A DNA stretch of 64,000 nucleotides from JAVDCA01 sp035293985 (GTDB lineage Bacteria; Pseudomonadota; Alphaproteobacteria; Rhizobiales; Xanthobacteraceae): positions 186,001 through 250,000 of the forward strand of contig DATGLS010000048.1 of NCBI GenBank assembly GCA_035293985.1. Reading direction: 5' to 3'. The stretch's first letter is position 1; each line of letters starts with the position of its first letter. The notes under the pieces are model-generated. The model made no database searches and was not told the DNA's origin. It was given only the letters and a program-made list of their open reading frames with translations. This document shows, piece by piece, positions 41,064-50,118 of this stretch. Position numbers and translations under genes: made by a program.

Positions 41064-42053
41064 TTGAAAACCGCCATCACCGAGCTGTTCGGCATTCGCC
41101 ACCCGATCATCCAGGGGGGCATGCATTATGTCGGCTTCGCCGAGCTGGCCGCGGCGGTCGCCAATGCGGGCGGGCTCGGCATCATCACGGGGTTGACGCA
41201 GCGTACCCCGGAGCTGCTGGCCAGGGAGATCGCGCGCTGCCGCGACATGACGGATCAACCGTTCGGCGTTAACCTCACGTTCCTGCCCTCGCTCGCCTCG
41301 CCGCCCTACCCCGAATACATCGCCGCGATCGTCGAGGGCGGCATCAAGATCGTCGAGACCGCCGGGCGCAGCCCGGAGAAATACATGCCGGCGCTCAAGG
41401 CAGCCGGGATCAAGGTGATCCACAAGTGCACCTCGGTGCGCCACTCGCTGACCGCCCAGCGGATCGGCTGCGACGCGGTCAGCGTCGACGGCTTCGAATG
41501 CGGCGGCCATCCGGGCGAGGACGACGTGCCGAACATGATCCTGCTGCCGCGCGCCGCCGATGCGCTGAAGATTCCGTTCGTCGCCTCGGGCGGCATGGCG
41601 GATGCGCGCAGCCTGGTCGCGGCGCTGGCGCTGGGCGCGTCCGGCATGAACATGGGCACGCGCTTCATCGCGACCAAGGAGGCGCCGGTACATGATAATG
41701 TGAAGCAGGCGATCCTCGCCGCATCAGAGCTCGACACGCGGCTGATCATGCGGACGCTGCGCAACACCGAGCGCGTGCTCAACAACGCGGCGACCGAGCG
41801 GGTGATGGCGATCGAGCGGGCGAAGGGCTCGGCCGTGAAGTTCGACGACATCCGCGAGGAGGTCGCGGGCGTCTATCCGCGGATCATGACCGAGGGCGAC
41901 ATGGACGCAGGCGTGTGGAGCTGCGGGATGGTGGTCGGGCTGATCGAGGACATTCCGTCCGTCAAGGAGCTGATCGACCGCATCATGCACGCGGCGGAGC
42001 GACTGATCAGCAAGCGGCTCGTAGGGCTACTCGGCGACGCACAGCTCGCGTAG
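41064..42053 (+). CDS. Nitronate monooxygenase (2-nitropropane dioxygenase family)
   Basis: 329 residues with a TTG start at 41064 (GGAG 8 bases upstream), which gives the family N-terminus LKTAITELFGIRHPIIQGGM. FMN-binding TIM barrel with AVANAGGLGIITG, FGVNLTFLPS, the DAVSVDGFECGGHPGED loop, PFVASGGMADARSLVAALAL and GASGMNMGTRF. Oxidises alkyl nitronates with oxygen, removing toxic propionate-3-nitronate. The 220 bases upstream show no gene. Confidence 0.93.
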   Translation: MKTAITELFGIRHPIIQGGMHYVGFAELAAAVANAGGLGIITGLTQRTPELLAREIARCRDMTDQPFGVNLTFLPSLASPPYPEYIAAIVEGGIKIVETAGRSPEKYMPALKAAGIKVIHKCTSVRHSLTAQRIGCDAVSVDGFECGGHPGEDDVPNMILLPRAADALKIPFVASGGMADARSLVAALALGASGMNMGTRFIATKEAPVHDNVKQAILAASELDTRLIMRTLRNTERVLNNAATERVMAIERAKGSAVKFDDIREEVAGVYPRIMTEGDMDAGVWSCGMVVGLIEDIPSVKELIDRIMHAAERLISKRLVGLLGDAQLA

Positions 42054-42062
42054 GGTGGCCCT

Positions 42063-42326
42063 TCAATAATCCCGCCTACCCCGCGGGGGTGAGCGCTCGT
42101 TGCGCGGGCCGTGGCCGTAGAAGGGGCTGCGTATGCAGGTGCCGCCGATGCCGCTCAGCGTCCGCAGGCACTGCTCGCGCGTCGCGTAGTAGCAGCTCGT
42201 GCTGCCGGGGCCATCGGAATCGCCGTAGACGGCGCACCAGGGGTAGTCATAGGCCGATTGCGCGTGGCTCGCGGTGCACGGGACGAGCAGCATGACCGCG
42301 GCGTATATAATGTGCGTCGGGCGCAT
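42063..42326 (-). CDS. DUF3551 small exported protein (87 aa)
   Basis: Signal peptide about 1-23 (IIYAAVMLLVPCTASHAQ). Mature part carries the DUF3551 pattern YPWCAVYGDSDG, SCYYATREQCLRTLSGIGG and TCIRSPFYG with four cysteines. The family is almost confined to Bradyrhizobium-like bacteria, usually in many copies. Function unknown. Convergent with the nitronate monooxygenase, 9 bases apart. Confidence 0.9.
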   Translation of the reverse strand: MRPTHIIYAAVMLLVPCTASHAQSAYDYPWCAVYGDSDGPGSTSCYYATREQCLRTLSGIGGTCIRSPFYGHGPRNERSPPRGRRDY

Positions 42327-42406
42327 GGATCTCTCCCGGTCGTCTTCGGCCTATTTGGATGAACACCGCGCGGGGGCTGCCTATTCGTGCCCACGCAAGG
42401 CCATCG

Positions 42407-42847
42407 TCAGATATATCCCATCCGCTCCCAGTGCTCGCGCCGGCCAAGGCCGATCCTGACGTTCTCGGCCATCCGCACCGCGATGTCGAGCAAGGCGGCA
42501 GCCTGCGGGGGCGAGCAGCGCTCGGCCAGCGTTTCCTCGAACAGCCTCAGCCAGCGCGGAATGTGCTCCGCCCGGATCGACCGGTGCTTGAGGTGCGCGC
42601 GCATGAACGTGCCGCCCTCGTAGCTGCGCTCGAGCCGGGTGGCGGTGAGCCAGAAGCGGTTGATGCGCTCCATATGCGCGTCCCAGTCCGCGCCGATCGC
42701 CGCCTCGAAGATCGGGCCGAGGATCTCGTCCTCGCGCACCTTGGCGTAAAAGCGCTGCACCACGTCGCGCAGCAGCGGCGCCGTCAGCCCCGCTTCGAGC
42801 GCGCGCGACTGGAAGGCGACAGGTGCGTTCATGGGTACACTCGACAT
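42407..42847 (-). CDS. Group III truncated hemoglobin
   Basis: 146 residues from 42847, or 141 from ATG 42832. VVQRFYAKVREDEILGPIFE and HMERINRFWLTATRLERSYE are the TrHb group III signature; the proximal heme His is in AHLKHRSIRAEH and Trp/Phe residues of helices G and H follow (IPRWLRLFEETLAERC). Cytosolic; group III globins in proteobacteria are linked to respiration at low oxygen and to nitrosative stress. Located next to the respiratory operon but on its own, with a spacer of 260 bases. Confidence 0.9.
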   Translation of the reverse strand: MSSVPMNAPVAFQSRALEAGLTAPLLRDVVQRFYAKVREDEILGPIFEAAIGADWDAHMERINRFWLTATRLERSYEGGTFMRAHLKHRSIRAEHIPRWLRLFEETLAERCSPPQAAALLDIAVRMAENVRIGLGRREHWERMGYI

Positions 42848-43053
42848 GTTCAGTGCAGTCGTGCGCGGCCAGGGCGCCGTGGCCCCGAGCGCGCCGTCGG
42901 CGGCGTCAGGCGCGGCGCTGATTCCGAAATCCTTCAGGCTCCGAAGCCGTTGGCGAAGGGTCGTATCGCCTAAAGATGTGCGGCGAGTGATTCTTTTTCA
43001 ACCCGCGACCGCTCGGATGCCGCCCTCGTCAAAACATATGTTTCGTGGGGGCG

Positions 43054-43102
43054 AAAATCGCCGCGCCCCCGCCGGCGCAGGCGGGAATTCATTCGGCGAT
43101 TT
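43054..43102 (-). terminator. Possible terminator of the act-cox operon
   Basis: Read on the minus strand, AAATCGCC and GGCGATTT enclose a second GC stem (CCCGCC / GGCGGG) and end in TTTTCG, 9 bases after the stop of the last cox gene. The outer arms are far apart, so folding is not certain. Confidence 0.5.
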
Positions 43103-43110
43103 GCCCCGGC

Positions 43111-43449
43111 CTACCGTGGCGGTGACTCGGATTGAATGCTGACGCTGGGGCTCGGCCAGCCGTGCCGGGTCGCGTAGTCCGTCATGCTCAATCCGTAGAG
43201 AAACAGCAGCCAGAAGAAGCCGCTGGCGGCGAATACCCATTTCAGCGTCGGCGGTCCCTTCAGCCGCATGAACAGAATGAACACGAGGGCGACCTGGATG
43301 GCGGCGATGCCGAACTGAATGACCGGCGCCCAGCGGCCGAGGCCGAGGAAGGCAGTCAGCAGGCTCACACCCGCAAGCACCAGCAGGAGCACCCAGGCGA
43401 CGACGAAGGGCCGCGGCCTTGCGCTTCGCGGGTCGATATCGATGGTCAT
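43111..43449 (-). CDS. coxD: Cytochrome c oxidase subunit 4 (prokaryotic, COX4_pro type)
   Basis: 112 residues, three membrane helices (FVVAWVLLLVLAGVSLLTAF, VIQFGIAAIQVALVFILFMR LKGP, ASGFFWLLFLYGLSMTDY). The helix 2 motif ALVFILFMRLKGPP is typical of the subunit IV/CyoD superfamily. Start overlaps the stop of the upstream coxC gene (ATGA). Last gene of the operon. Confidence 0.88.
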   Translation of the reverse strand: MTIDIDPRSARPRPFVVAWVLLLVLAGVSLLTAFLGLGRWAPVIQFGIAAIQVALVFILFMRLKGPPTLKWVFAASGFFWLLFLYGLSMTDYATRHGWPSPSVSIQSESPPR

Positions 43450-44120
43450 GAGCGCCCCACGAGATAGATGCAGGGATAGAGAAAGAGCCAGACGACGTCG
43501 ACGAAGCTCCAGTAGATGCCGACGACCTCCAGCGGCGTGTAATAGGCCGACGTGATCTCGCGGCGCCGGATCCTCCACAGCAGCATGTAGAGGACGAGGC
43601 CGATGCCGGTGATGAGGTGGAAGGCGTGCAGGCCGGTCGCGACCCAGTAGAACACCCAGAACAGCTCGCCGGCCGATCCCTCCCCCGGTTTGACCTCATA
43701 ATCGACGACCGGCACCGAATGGCTCATGAAGTCCAGGTAGTACTCGAAGCCCTTGACGCACAGGAACGCGAAGCCGAGCGCGCAAGTGATGACGAGCCAG
43801 CGCACCATGTCGCGCCGCGCATCCCGGGCGGCGGCATTGATACCGAGCACGATCGTCAGGCTGCTCGTCACCAGGATGACCAGATTGAGGGTGCCGCACC
43901 ACAGGACCGTGTCCTTGGCGGCGGCCGCGAACTCATGCGGATAGGTGAGCCGGTAAAAATAGTAGGCGAAGATCAACGCGCCGAAGAAGATCGTCTCGTT
44001 GATCAGGAAGGCCCAGATGCCGAGCTCGGCGGTCTCGCCCTGGTGCGCGAGGTTCGCGTACTGGACCTCCGGCGCGGGCACCGAAGTGTCAGCAACGGAT
44101 TCAGCCATGGATTCCACCAT
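43446..44120 (-). CDS. coxC: Cytochrome c oxidase subunit 3
   Basis: 224 residues from ATG 44120; an ATG four codons on is also possible. Membrane helices with ELGIWAFLINETIFFGALIF, LWCGTLNLVILVTSSLTIVL, LFWVFYWVATGLHAFHLITG and VGIYWSFVDVVWLFLYPCIY, the standard subunit III pattern with the His/Glu helix pair. Five helices as in short prokaryotic subunit III. Overlaps the end of coxA. Confidence 0.95.
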   Translation of the reverse strand: MVESMAESVADTSVPAPEVQYANLAHQGETAELGIWAFLINETIFFGALIFAYYFYRLTYPHEFAAAAKDTVLWCGTLNLVILVTSSLTIVLGINAAARDARRDMVRWLVITCALGFAFLCVKGFEYYLDFMSHSVPVVDYEVKPGEGSAGELFWVFYWVATGLHAFHLITGIGLVLYMLLWRIRRREITSAYYTPLEVVGIYWSFVDVVWLFLYPCIYLVGRS

Positions 44121-45777
44121 GGGTCGTGCCTTCCTGGGTCACGTAGGTGTCGTGCTCGGGATCATACGAATAGGGACCGAGGACGACGGTCGGCGTGCGG
44201 GGGAAGTTGTGCTCGGGCGGGGGCGACGGCGTCAGCCATTCGAGGCCGGTCGCGCCCCAGGGATTGCTCGGCGCCTTGCGGCCGTAGAACAGCGACCAGC
44301 CGAGATAAAGGAGCGGCAACGCGTACGCGATGGCGAGGATCGAGGCGCCGGCGGACGAGAGCACGTTCCACGACTGCCACTCGGCCGGATAGGTGTACGA
44401 CCGCCGCGGCATGCCCAGATAGCCGAGGATGAACTGCGGAAAGAACGTGAGGTTGAACCCCACATAGGTGAGGATCGCGGAGAACCGCGCCCAGCCCTCC
44501 GGATACATCCGGCCGGTCATCTTCGGCCACCAATAGTGCAAGGCGGCGAAATAGGCGCTGACCGTCGCGCCCACCATGATGTAGTGGAAATGGGCGATGA
44601 CGAAGTAAGTCCCGTGCACGTCGACGTCGACCGCGAGCGTTGCCAGCATCAGTCCCGTCACGCCGCCGACCGTGAAGAGAAGAACGAAGCCGAGCGCATA
44701 GAGCATCGGCGCGTCGAACACGATGCTCCCCTTGTGGAGGCTGACGGTCCAGTTGAACACCTTGATGGCGGACGGCACCGCGACGAAGAAGGTCGTCAGG
44801 GAAAAGAACACCCCGGAGTAGACCGAGATGCCGGCAACGAACATGTGGTGGGCCCACACGAAGAAGCTCAGGATGGCGATCGCCATCAGCGCCATGATCA
44901 TGCCGGTGTAGCCGAAGATCGGCCGGCGCGCGTAGGCCGGGATGATCTCGCTGACGACGCCCATGGCGGGAAGAATCATGATGTAGACGGCCGGGTGCGA
45001 GTAGAACCAGAACATGTGCTGCCACAGGATCGGGTCGCCGCCATGGTTCGGATCGAACAGGCCGATGCCGATGAAACGTTCGACCGCCAGCAGGAAGGTG
45101 TCCATCGCCAGCACCGGCGTGGCGGTGAGCATGACCACGCTCACCGAGTAGATGCCCCAGACGAACAGCGGCAGGCGCAGCCAGGTCATGCCCGGCGCGC
45201 GCAGGCGATGGATCGTGACGATGAAATTGAGCGATGTCATGATCGACGAGAAGCCGTTGATGAAGACGGCGAGCGCTGCGGCGAATACGTAGCCGTTGGC
45301 GAACGTCGTCGACAGCGGCGTGTAGAAGGTCCAGCCCGTATCGGCGCCGCCCATGATCAGCGAGTAGAGCACCACGAGGCCGGACAGGTTGAACACGTAC
45401 CAGCTCAAGAGATTGACCCGCGGAAAAGCGAGATCGCGCGCACCGATCATCAGTGGGATGAAGAAATTGCCGAAGGTGGTCGGGATCGAGGGAATGAGGA
45501 AGAACCACACCATGATGATGCCGTGCATGGTGAACATGCGGTTGTAGACCGCAGGCTGCAGCAGCCCCTCGGGCGTCGCGAGATTGAGCCGCATCATGGT
45601 CGCCGCGAAGCCGCCGACGAAGAAGAAGAAGGTGATGGAGAAGAAGAACAGAAGCGCAATGCGCTTGTGGTCGCGTGTGAGCAGCCAGCCGGCGACGGAG
45701 TTCTCCGCCGTCAGGTAGCTCGGCTCGGCCCCGGACGGCTCGCCGGCGGCCGCGCGCTCGACTGTGGTGGTGCTCAT
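44101..45777 (-). CDS. coxA: Cytochrome c oxidase subunit 1, catalytic (caa3/A-type)
   Basis: 558 residues, 12 membrane helices. Heme-copper ligands: His of helix II in FTMHGIIMVWFFL, WFYSHPAVYIMILPAMG (CuB His and Tyr region), HHMFVAG, VIAHFHYIMVGATV (heme a and a3 His). The YSHPAVYIMILP helix VI places Tyr three residues from the CuB His as in A-type oxidases with a K-channel; E in the D-channel position follows in PAMGVVSEI. Reduces oxygen to water and pumps protons. Start overlaps coxB (ATGA). Confidence 0.97.
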   Translation of the reverse strand: MSTTTVERAAAGEPSGAEPSYLTAENSVAGWLLTRDHKRIALLFFFSITFFFFVGGFAATMMRLNLATPEGLLQPAVYNRMFTMHGIIMVWFFLIPSIPTTFGNFFIPLMIGARDLAFPRVNLLSWYVFNLSGLVVLYSLIMGGADTGWTFYTPLSTTFANGYVFAAALAVFINGFSSIMTSLNFIVTIHRLRAPGMTWLRLPLFVWGIYSVSVVMLTATPVLAMDTFLLAVERFIGIGLFDPNHGGDPILWQHMFWFYSHPAVYIMILPAMGVVSEIIPAYARRPIFGYTGMIMALMAIAILSFFVWAHHMFVAGISVYSGVFFSLTTFFVAVPSAIKVFNWTVSLHKGSIVFDAPMLYALGFVLLFTVGGVTGLMLATLAVDVDVHGTYFVIAHFHYIMVGATVSAYFAALHYWWPKMTGRMYPEGWARFSAILTYVGFNLTFFPQFILGYLGMPRRSYTYPAEWQSWNVLSSAGASILAIAYALPLLYLGWSLFYGRKAPSNPWGATGLEWLTPSPPPEHNFPRTPTVVLGPYSYDPEHDTYVTQEGTTHGGIHG

Positions 45778-46721
45778 CTGGCGGACTCGCGTTTGCTGCC
45801 GATGGACTTGATGTAGGCGACGAGCTTCAAGACGTCGTCCTCGCCGAGCTGGCCGGCGAAGTCGGGCATCACCGGCGGATAGCCCGCGACCGTGAACGAC
45901 CGCGGATTGAGGATGCAGTCGCGGATATAGGCCTCGTCGGCGAGCCGCACGGTGCCGTCCTGCATATGCACGTAAGTGCCGTAGAGCCCGGCGAGCGACG
46001 GAGCATGCACGGTGCTGCCCTGGTCATGACAGCCGCTGCAGCCGTGCGCGCGGAAGACCTCGGCGCCCTGCTGGGCGAGCGACTCGTTCGTGCCCTGCTC
46101 GGTGAGCCAGCGCGCATAGTCCGGTGCCGACATCACCACGACCTCGCCCTGCATGGTGGCGTGCTGGAGGCCGCAATACTGCGTGCACTCGAGGCGGAAG
46201 ATGCCGGTCTTGTTGGCCTTGAACCAGATCGTCTCGAGGGTGCCGGGCACGACGTCGTGCTTGATGCGGAAGGCCGGGACGAAGAAGCTGTGAATGACAT
46301 CCTCCGACGCCATCACGACCCTGATGGCCTTGTCGACCGGGACGTGCAACGCGTCGATCTCGCGCTGGCCGCCGGGATGCTCGACCTTCCACATCCAGCG
46401 CTTGCCGACGACGTAGACCTCCTCGTCGGCGCGCGGCGGCTGAAACAGCCAGATGTAGATCACGGCGCCCCAGACGAAGAGGACCAGGAACGCCACCAGC
46501 GTCGCCACCGTCCAGGCGACCTCGAAGTGCCAGGTCTTCTGCACCAGGTTGGCGCGGGAGGCGTCGCTGCCGCGGCGATAGCGGACGCCGAACGTCAAGA
46601 TCATGATCACGACGGTCGCGGTGATCAGCCCCGCGACGACGAGCTCGGCGATGTAGAGCGCGTTGACCGACACCGCGTTCACGGCGGCTGTGTCGGGCCA
46701 GAATGGGATCCATCGGTACAT
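45774..46721 (-). CDS. coxB: Cytochrome c oxidase subunit 2 with fused cytochrome c domain
   Basis: 315 residues. Two N-terminal membrane helices (about 18-45, 68-92), CuA domain (about 100-200) with ligands His144 (DVIHSFFVPA), Cys179, Cys183, His187 and Met190 in CTQYCGLQHATM, and a C-terminal cytochrome c domain (about 215-305) with heme site Cys228-His232 (CSGCH) and Met in VMPDFAG. The fused heme marks a caa3-type oxidase that can take electrons without a soluble cytochrome c. Position 181 is Gln where Glu is common; that residue binds copper through its backbone, so the change is probably harmless. Confidence 0.96.
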   Translation of the reverse strand: MYRWIPFWPDTAAVNAVSVNALYIAELVVAGLITATVVIMILTFGVRYRRGSDASRANLVQKTWHFEVAWTVATLVAFLVLFVWGAVIYIWLFQPPRADEEVYVVGKRWMWKVEHPGGQREIDALHVPVDKAIRVVMASEDVIHSFFVPAFRIKHDVVPGTLETIWFKANKTGIFRLECTQYCGLQHATMQGEVVVMSAPDYARWLTEQGTNESLAQQGAEVFRAHGCSGCHDQGSTVHAPSLAGLYGTYVHMQDGTVRLADEAYIRDCILNPRSFTVAGYPPVMPDFAGQLGEDDVLKLVAYIKSIGSKRESAR

Positions 46722-46736
46722 GGCGTTACATCGGCA

Positions 46737-47570
46737 TCAGCCGTGTCGGCGTCGCCAGATGGCGGCGAACAGCGCGACGAGGGCCGCCACCGCCGCAAGA
46801 TTGGCGATGGTGAAGGCCGCGAGAACCGGAACCGTGAGCCGACCGATGCGGCCGAGCTGCTGGTGGCAGATGAGCAAGAGGCGCGTCAGCGGGCCGATCG
46901 ACTTGTCCGCTTCGGAATCGCCTAGGGCGGCTACCAGCTCCTGCGGCGAGATCGCAACGCCCTCGACGTAGCGGCTGATCCGGCCCTTGGGCGAGACGAG
47001 GACGAAGCCGGCCGGGTGAATGTAGGCGTCGATCAGCTTGTCGTAGCGATAAGGGAAGCCGACCGCGTCGGCGACGGCGCGCGCAGCATCGGCTGATGGC
47101 GCGGTGAGGAAGTGCAGCCCCTGCCCGGCCGCGACTGCCGGTTCTCGGCGATCGAGCAGGTCGACATATTTCGCTTGCGCGGCCGCGGCATCGGCCGGCG
47201 TATCGCGTGGATCGATGCTGATCGTCACGAGCTGATAGTCGCGGCCCGGCACCAGCGGCAGGCGCGCGAGAGCATCCACGACGAGGTTGTGCAGGGTCAG
47301 GCCGCACAACGATGTGCAGCGCAGGTAATCGAGCACGAGGATCACGGGCGACTTGCCGAAAAAGTCGCCGAGCATGACGGCGCGGCCCTGCTGATCGACG
47401 AGCCGCGTGGCCAACGGCAAACGCTCCCCCGGGTGCGGCCGGAAGGCGAGATCAAGATCGTCATCCGCGGCGGCCGCCTGCAGCGACGCGGCCGATACCA
47501 GCATGCCGAGGCCGATGCTGCCGGCGAGCATCCCCATGCGCCCGATGTGGTTGCCAGCGGTCCGCGTCAT
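46737..47570 (-). CDS. SCO1/SenC-like copper chaperone with C-terminal membrane helix
   Basis: 277 residues. Signal peptide or anchor about 12-33, thioredoxin-like domain with copper ligands Cys85 and Cys89 (LRCTSLCGL, a CX3C motif) and His185 (AYIHPAGF), and a C-terminal membrane helix (VPVLAAFTIANLAAVAALVA). SCO proteins deliver copper to the CuA site of subunit II, which is encoded 15 bases downstream. The C-terminal helix is the form found in act-cox clusters. Confidence 0.92.
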   Translation of the reverse strand: MTRTAGNHIGRMGMLAGSIGLGMLVSAASLQAAAADDDLDLAFRPHPGERLPLATRLVDQQGRAVMLGDFFGKSPVILVLDYLRCTSLCGLTLHNLVVDALARLPLVPGRDYQLVTISIDPRDTPADAAAAQAKYVDLLDRREPAVAAGQGLHFLTAPSADAARAVADAVGFPYRYDKLIDAYIHPAGFVLVSPKGRISRYVEGVAISPQELVAALGDSEADKSIGPLTRLLLICHQQLGRIGRLTVPVLAAFTIANLAAVAALVALFAAIWRRRHG

Positions 47571-47932
47571 GGGTTCGCTCTGGGAAAATCGGGGATACCG
47601 GTTGTCACGAGCTGTTTCATCGCCTGCTCGATCGGGACGTGGACGATGCCCTTCTGTTCGTCGATCCAGTAGTACGTATTGAGGCGCTTCTCCTCCGCGG
47701 CGCGGAATTGCTGCAGATTGCGCCCCTCGTCCGTCTGCAGGCGCGGACCGGGTGGGTTGATGGTGAGCTTGCGGGTGACGTCGGATGTGGTGTGCGGATA
47801 GGCGAGGATCAGCACGAAGGCCGAGATCACGAGCAGCGCCAGCAGGCCGAGGGCGATCGGGACGAGCGGCTTGAGCGGCCAGTCGGTCGGCTCGTAGGCG
47901 ATCCCGGGATTCTCGCGCACCGGCTCAGCCAT
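47567..47932 (-). CDS. Small membrane protein of the act-cox operon (121 aa)
   Basis: Cytoplasmic N-terminus (about 1-20), one membrane helix (LVPIALGLLALLVISAFVLI LAYP), and a periplasmic part with TYYWIDEQKGIVHVPIEQAM KQLV and PDFPRA. The ending WIDEQKGIVHVPIEQAM recurs in proteins encoded between actF and SCO genes in other bacteria; role unknown, perhaps assembly. Overlaps actF by 8 bases and the SCO gene by ATGA. Confidence 0.82.
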   Translation of the reverse strand: MAEPVRENPGIAYEPTDWPLKPLVPIALGLLALLVISAFVLILAYPHTTSDVTRKLTINPPGPRLQTDEGRNLQQFRAAEEKRLNTYYWIDEQKGIVHVPIEQAMKQLVTTGIPDFPRANP

Positions 47933-49040
47933 GATCCACGCTCCAGATCATGCGGCGGCCGGGCGCGAGGCGGCGCGCGTGGCGCAGCGCAAAGGCGAAC
48001 AGCATCACCATGGCGCCGCCGAGCGCCAGCACGGCCGCGACGTCGAGCCAGAACGGCGTGCCGTCCTTGAATTCCGGCATGATCAGCCACCACGTGTTGG
48101 CGAGACGGCTCGCCACGATAGCGGCCGCGATCGCCGCGACGATCGCGCGACTTCGCTTGGGCGGCGCCCACAGCAGGACGACGAAGGGAATGACGAAGCC
48201 GAGCGCGACCGACACGTCGAGCGCGGGATGCCAAGGCGAGTGCAGGTGGGTGAGGTACCAGGGGATCTCGGTCTTGAGGTTTTCTTCCCAGATGATCAGG
48301 AACTGGATGAACTCGACATAGGCCCAGAAGATCGTGGTCGCGAGCAGGATGCGGGCGAGATCGGCCATATGATCCGCCGTGTGGTCGCGCCGTGCGCCGA
48401 TCGGCCAGCCGACGAGCGCGACGCACATGACGACGAGCGCCATGCCGGTGTTGAACCAGCTCGCGGTCTGCGCATAGGGGAAGGCGGACGACCAGAAGGT
48501 CGGCGCGAGGGAGAGAATCCAGTCGATCGCGGCAAAGCTCGCCGACAACGCCAGGGCCGCGAGGCCGATGCCGCTGATCCAGGAGAGCGACGGTGCAATC
48601 GGCAGCGAGCCTGCGCGCGGGGCCCACAGCGCAAATGCGGCGAGCAGGTTCCATAGGACGAGGCAAATCGCATAGCGAATGAAGAAGAATCCGGGGTTGA
48701 GGTAGGCGAGATTGGGCAGACCGGATCCGGCATGCGTCCACGCGTAGAGTGAATGCAGCCCGACCCATGCGGGGATGCCGGCGAGCGTCGCGAGCGGCAT
48801 GGTGGCGATGGCGGCGCCGAGCACCGGACGCGCCGTTTCCATCCACTCGCCCCCGCTGAGATCGTGCACGAGAACCAGCGTCACGCCGGCGAGCGGCACG
48901 CCCAGCCAGAAGACGTAGGCGCACAGCCAAGCGCGCTGAAACGCGGCGAGGTCGATGACCGCGCCGACGATGCAGCCGATGACGCCGACCACCGCGAGCA
49001 CGACGGCCACCAGCGCCAAGCCATTGGCGCGGCGTCTCAC
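47925..49040 (-). CDS. actF: Alternative complex III subunit ActF
   Basis: 371 residues from GTG 49040, which overlaps the actE stop (GTGA). Ten membrane helices; NPGFFFIRYAICLVLWNLLA, DWILSLAPTFWSSAFPYAQT, WFNTGMALVVMCVALVG, FWAYVEFIQFLIIWEENLKT EIPWY and PEFKDGTPFWLDVAAVLALG are typical of ActF, a relative of the NrfD/PsrC fold and of ActC. Part of the membrane module that holds ActB and is proposed to translocate protons. Confidence 0.93.
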   Translation of the reverse strand: MRRRANGLALVAVVLAVVGVIGCIVGAVIDLAAFQRAWLCAYVFWLGVPLAGVTLVLVHDLSGGEWMETARPVLGAAIATMPLATLAGIPAWVGLHSLYAWTHAGSGLPNLAYLNPGFFFIRYAICLVLWNLLAAFALWAPRAGSLPIAPSLSWISGIGLAALALSASFAAIDWILSLAPTFWSSAFPYAQTASWFNTGMALVVMCVALVGWPIGARRDHTADHMADLARILLATTIFWAYVEFIQFLIIWEENLKTEIPWYLTHLHSPWHPALDVSVALGFVIPFVVLLWAPPKRSRAIVAAIAAAIVASRLANTWWLIMPEFKDGTPFWLDVAAVLALGGAMVMLFAFALRHARRLAPGRRMIWSVDHG

Positions 49041-49579
49041 GGCGAGCCCCCCGGCAAATCCCGCCGCTGGTCGGCCGACAGCGCGGAGACGGACACATTG
49101 GCGCTCGCCTGCAGGGCGCGGATATAGGCCGAGATCGCCCAGCGGTCGGCGGGCTCGACGCGATCGGCGTAGGAATACATGATCCCGTAGCCATGGGTGA
49201 TCACGTCGTAGAAGTGCTGAGTCGGCACGTTGCGCAGGCGGTCGATGTAATACGACGGCGGCCGCGGGAAGCCGCGCTGGACGATCATGCCGTTGCCGTC
49301 CCCGGCGCGGCCGTGGCATGGCGAGCAGTTGATGTCGAAGCGCTGTCGGCCACGCTCGAGCAATGCCAGGGTGAGCGGCGGCGGCGAAGGCGGCTTGGCG
49401 GCATCATCGCGCGCGACCGTGTTCGCCACCGGCTGGGCCGGCCAGTTGTCGGCTTGCGCGCCATACGGCAATTCGTACGGATTGCGCTTGGGCTCATTGG
49501 CCATGTTGTCGCAAGCCGCCAGCGTCAGTGTCAGGCCCAGCGTCACGCCCAGGAGCGCGATGGTCGAGCTGCGCGTCAC
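49037..49579 (-). CDS. actE: Alternative complex III subunit ActE, lipoprotein cytochrome c
   Basis: 180 residues with a GTG start overlapping the actD stop (GTGA). Lipobox LTLAAC with Cys23, one heme c site CSPCH (85-89), later Met/His in HGYGIMYSYADRVEP for the axial ligand, and a soluble cytochrome fold. It is the electron exit of ACIII, here toward the cytochrome c domain of CoxB. Confidence 0.95.
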   Translation of the reverse strand: MTRSSTIALLGVTLGLTLTLAACDNMANEPKRNPYELPYGAQADNWPAQPVANTVARDDAAKPPSPPPLTLALLERGRQRFDINCSPCHGRAGDGNGMIVQRGFPRPPSYYIDRLRNVPTQHFYDVITHGYGIMYSYADRVEPADRWAISAYIRALQASANVSVSALSADQRRDLPGGSP

Positions 49580-50118
49580 GCCGGCGCCCCCGCGATCTCT
49601 TGGATGTCTTGGGCGCCGAGCTCGTGGAGGACATCGCGGATCGACGCCGCGTCGAAACGCGGATCGCGCTTCTCGACGCAGATGAAGAAGCGGTCGCGCG
49701 AGGCGCGCTCGAACCCGCTGGCGGCGAAGATCGGATGGTAGAGCCGCGTCAGACGGGATTTGGCGATCAGCCCGAAAAACCCCGCGGTCACCGCCATCAG
49801 CACCATGATCTCGAAGGTCGAGACGATGAAGGCCGGCCAGCTATTATAGGGCCGCCCACCGACGATCAGCGGATAGTTCACCGCCTCATCCCAGTACTGG
49901 ATCCAATAGCCGCCGGCCGCCCCGAGGATCGCGCCGGCGAAGATCAACAGCGGCAGGAAAAGCCTGCGCCCCGGATGAACGATCTCGTCCAAGCCTTCGA
50001 CCGGATACGGCGTGTAGGCCTCGAACGCCCGAAATCCCCGCTCGCGCAGACGGACCGCCGCGTCCTTGACGGCCGCGGGCGTGTCGAACATTCCGATGAC
50101 ACCGAAGAGATCCGTCAT
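49576..50118 (-). CDS. actD: Alternative complex III subunit ActD (DUF3341)
   Basis: 180 residues from ATG 50118, overlapping the actC stop (ATGA). Begins GVIGMFDTPAAVKDAAVRLR; a ferredoxin-like small domain (RERGFRAFEAYTPYPVEGLD), two membrane helices (FLPLLIFAGAILGAAGGYWI and TFEIMVLMAVTAGFFGLIA) and RDRFFICVEKRDPRFD. Structural subunit of the membrane arm. Confidence 0.93.
   Translation of the reverse strand: MTDLFGVIGMFDTPAAVKDAAVRLRERGFRAFEAYTPYPVEGLDEIVHPGRRLFLPLLIFAGAILGAAGGYWIQYWDEAVNYPLIVGGRPYNSWPAFIVSTFEIMVLMAVTAGFFGLIAKSRLTRLYHPIFAASGFERASRDRFFICVEKRDPRFDAASIRDVLHELGAQDIQEIAGAPA

Noticed and set aside
43999..45816. 605-residue plus-strand frame across coxA/coxC
   Set aside because: Asp/His/Arg-rich antisense shadow of cytochrome oxidase genes, with no start signal.
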